64,000 nt of DNA from Galdieria partita (Eukaryota > Rhodophyta > Bangiophyceae > Galdieriales > Galdieriaceae): positions 62,001 to 126,000 of the forward strand of contig BQMJ01000036.1 of NCBI GenBank assembly GCA_025991245.1, written 5' to 3'. Made by a program: the position numbers and the translations under genes. The notes below the pieces were generated by a model. It was not told the DNA's origin. It saw only the letters and a list, made by a program, of their open reading frames with translations, and made no database searches. This document shows positions 62,274 to 64,000 of this stretch, piece by piece. Numbering within the stretch: position 1 is the first letter of the stretch; each line of letters starts with the position of its first letter.

Positions 62274-64000
62274 ATGTTGGAAACTTTACAAATTTTCATT
62301 TTCACTCCGGGTTTTCAATATGACAACTTTGTATGTAAATACAAAGGCAGAGATTCCCAACAAGAGGAAAAGATAATAACTGTGTCAGAGAACGTTGGGA
62401 GCTATACAAGCGTTGTCCTTGGTTCCATCAATTTTCCTACCTATATCTTATCCATAGAGAACGAAACCTTCGTGGATGATAATAATGGCCAAGGTTACTA
62501 TTTTACTGTAGGAGGCACTTACTTAGTAGGGAATGGAATTCTAGTGTACTTGTGGCCAACTTGTGAAACTTCACCTGGTAAGTTTGACTATGGCAGAGGC
62601 ATTCTTTTCTCAACTTTTTTAGATATTGACAAATTCGTGGTTCAGGATGAACCTTTATCGAGTGACATAGAAAACGACGCTAGAGAAATCGTTCAGTTGT
62701 GTAGAGATAAACTTGAAGTTTCTTATATGGACACTGCACAGTGGTTGAGCTCCGCTACCTTTTTAAGTGAAAGACTGTGGCACCTATATTCTATGTTGTT
62801 TGAAAGTGTTTCTGAAGGCGAAACCTTCATTCGATGTAAAAACTTTGAAAAACTTTCAACTATTGGAGAAGAAGGTTTGGTAGAACTGATTGTTAAACTC
62901 GTGCGATTTTGTCTCTGGATAAACGTTGTAGATGTATCCAGTGTGTTGGAATCTGAATTGCACTGTGAAAAGTTTGGTTTACTCAATGATGATAGTCTAC
63001 TAACTTGCTGGAGAAACACAACTAATGAAAATTTGAATGTAGGAGACACTGCTTCAACAAAAGTCACCAAGTTGGCATACGACTTGATACAGCTGTGTTG
63101 CGTGTTATCATGTGAACTTGTAGACTTGGAGTCGCGTTTTTTCGATAAGTTGTTTGATCTTTTACCGACTCTTTTAACGGGTTCGCTTCCACTATTTCCA
63201 TATCATTTGCGGAGTCGTTGCCTAGGACAGCTATGTAGATTGTCAAAATTTTCTCATTGGGTTATCCATTTGGATGAAAAGATGAAACGCGACTTTTTGA
63301 TTATTTTGAGCCTTACCTTGAATAACTTTCGCGTTGTTTCCGATGAATTACAAATTTTACTGATAGAGACATTGTATCGGCTTGGTTGTTATTCTTCGAT
63401 GCAGAACCTTTTTGAAAGTCTGTGTACTTCAAAGCTACTAAAGAGTGTCGCCTTCTATGCAAAGCAAGAAAACAATGCATCACTTGCAGCCTGTGCTTCG
63501 GTTGTTTGTGAGTTTGTACTCAATCATTACGAAGATTCTTTTGGCTTTTTGATTGAATCAAGTGTACTGGAAGAACAAGGTAATTTATTGACGATGAGTA
63601 GTTATCATCGATCACTACAAGTCCTTTGTCAACAACAGCGACCTCAAATGCTTTCCAAAATAGATTGTTTTCATGAAAAGTTCTTGGTAGCTACTCAAGA
63701 ACATCGCAAGTCGTTGGGAGTTCAAAATGTGATTCACTGTGTACCGACAGAACGTAAAGCAAGCTTAGATGTTTGGGAGCCTTTGATGAGAGATTCTCGT
63801 AAATGGAACAGCTGGTTACAAAATCGAACTAGAATGGTTCGTAAGTTGGTAATTTATGGAATTCCTATGCAGATCCGTGCTTTGGTTTGGAGGAAGTTAT
63901 TAAAGACTGATCAAATGATGCAGAAATATAAGGGCATCTTTTATAAACTTGTAAGGGCCAAAAGACCTAAGGAAGTGGATGATGTTATTGAACGGGATAT
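62274..64000 (+). CDS. TBC-domain protein (Rab GTPase-activating), 5' part
   Basis: Open to the window edge. Start ATG at 62274 (MLETLQIFIFTPGFQYDN). A canonical 45-nt intron at 62578-62622 (GTAAGT...TTTTTAG) is divisible by three and contains no stop, so reading through would add 15 residues. The long N-terminal half (about 490 residues) is helical and of no known type. The last visible 70 residues start a TBC domain: VRKLVIYGIPMQIRALVWRKLL (the RxxxWxxLL start), followed by VDDVIERDI before the window ends; the IxxD and YxQ catalytic fingers lie beyond. Family: Rab-GAP; partner Rab unknown. Confidence 0.75.
   Translation, partial: MLETLQIFIFTPGFQYDNFVCKYKGRDSQQEEKIITVSENVGSYTSVVLGSINFPTYILSIENETFVDDNNGQGYYFTVGGTYLVGNGILVYLWPTCETSPGKFDYGRGILFSTFLDIDKFVVQDEPLSSDIENDAREIVQLCRDKLEVSYMDTAQWLSSATFLSERLWHLYSMLFESVSEGETFIRCKNFEKLSTIGEEGLVELIVKLVRFCLWINVVDVSSVLESELHCEKFGLLNDDSLLTCWRNTTNENLNVGDTASTKVTKLAYDLIQLCCVLSCELVDLESRFFDKLFDLLPTLLTGSLPLFPYHLRSRCLGQLCRLSKFSHWVIHLDEKMKRDFLIILSLTLNNFRVVSDELQILLIETLYRLGCYSSMQNLFESLCTSKLLKSVAFYAKQENNASLAACASVVCEFVLNHYEDSFGFLIESSVLEEQGNLLTMSSYHRSLQVLCQQQRPQMLSKIDCFHEKFLVATQEHRKSLGVQNVIHCVPTERKASLDVWEPLMRDSRKWNSWLQNRTRMVRKLVIYGIPMQIRALVWRKLLKTDQMMQKYKGIFYKLVRAKRPKEVDDVIERD

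Noticed and set aside
1-64000. Mobile elements, retroelements or a defence island
   Set aside because: No transposase, reverse transcriptase, integrase, terminal repeats, nuclease-toxin pair or repeat array was seen; every long open frame is accounted for by host-type genes.

Overview
The window looks like nuclear DNA of a compact, AT-rich photosynthetic eukaryote, most like a cyanidiophyte red alga of the Galdieria type. Supporting signs are many very short GT-AG introns (mostly 43-66 nt), closely packed genes on both strands, plastid-type proteins (BASS carrier, a TL29-like Tat-targeted lumenal peroxidase homologue, an ABC1 kinase), and an NADPH oxidase carrying an extra multi-helix block, a form I recall from red algae. 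No species name can be proved from the sequence alone. I see no transposon, retroelement, CRISPR array, rRNA or tRNA.

Layout. 1-15 kb: start of the complex I subunit NDUFS5 (cut by the edge), a tetraspan MARVEL-like protein, a heat shock factor, ARMC8 (GID/CTLH ligase), a BRO1-domain protein, a WrbA-type quinone reductase, a BASS transporter, a TL29-like protein, TIM17 and a kinesin-14. 15-21.5 kb: NADPH oxidase, then the ER chaperone pair ERdj3 and BiP, arranged head to head. 21.5-34 kb: non-canonical poly(A)/U polymerase, VPS18, a small membrane protein, an EamA transporter, a SET/NAP protein, a class 3 lipase, a small NDUFA3-like gene, then the only large gene-free stretch (about 1 kb). 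34-46 kb: dienelactone hydrolase, TAF2, a mini membrane protein with an ATP6AP2-like tail, acyl-CoA dehydrogenase, an unknown membrane protein, LepA, USB1 and a two-domain RRM protein. 46-64 kb: ABC1 kinase, a PIN-PhoH ATPase, an HhH protein, PP2C, a TAF8-like protein, a methyltransferase, an FSH serine hydrolase, CHD1, and the start of a TBC-domain RabGAP that runs off the right edge.

The genes are mostly housekeeping. Functional links are modest: ERdj3 and BiP are partners and share one promoter region; TAF2 and a TAF8-like protein belong to the same TFIID lobe; NDUFS5 and the NDUFA3-like gene are both complex I subunits; NADPH oxidase and the quinone reductase share an identical 10-bp upstream element. 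Exon structures below were assembled by hand from GT-AG sites. All completed spliced models give an intact reading frame divisible by three.

I did not find an obvious new defence or mobile system. The most unusual items are the NADPH oxidase with four helices inside its NADPH-binding region, the peroxidase homologue that has lost its catalytic residues, two adjacent genes in one frame separated by a single stop and five codons, and several conserved-looking genes of unknown function.
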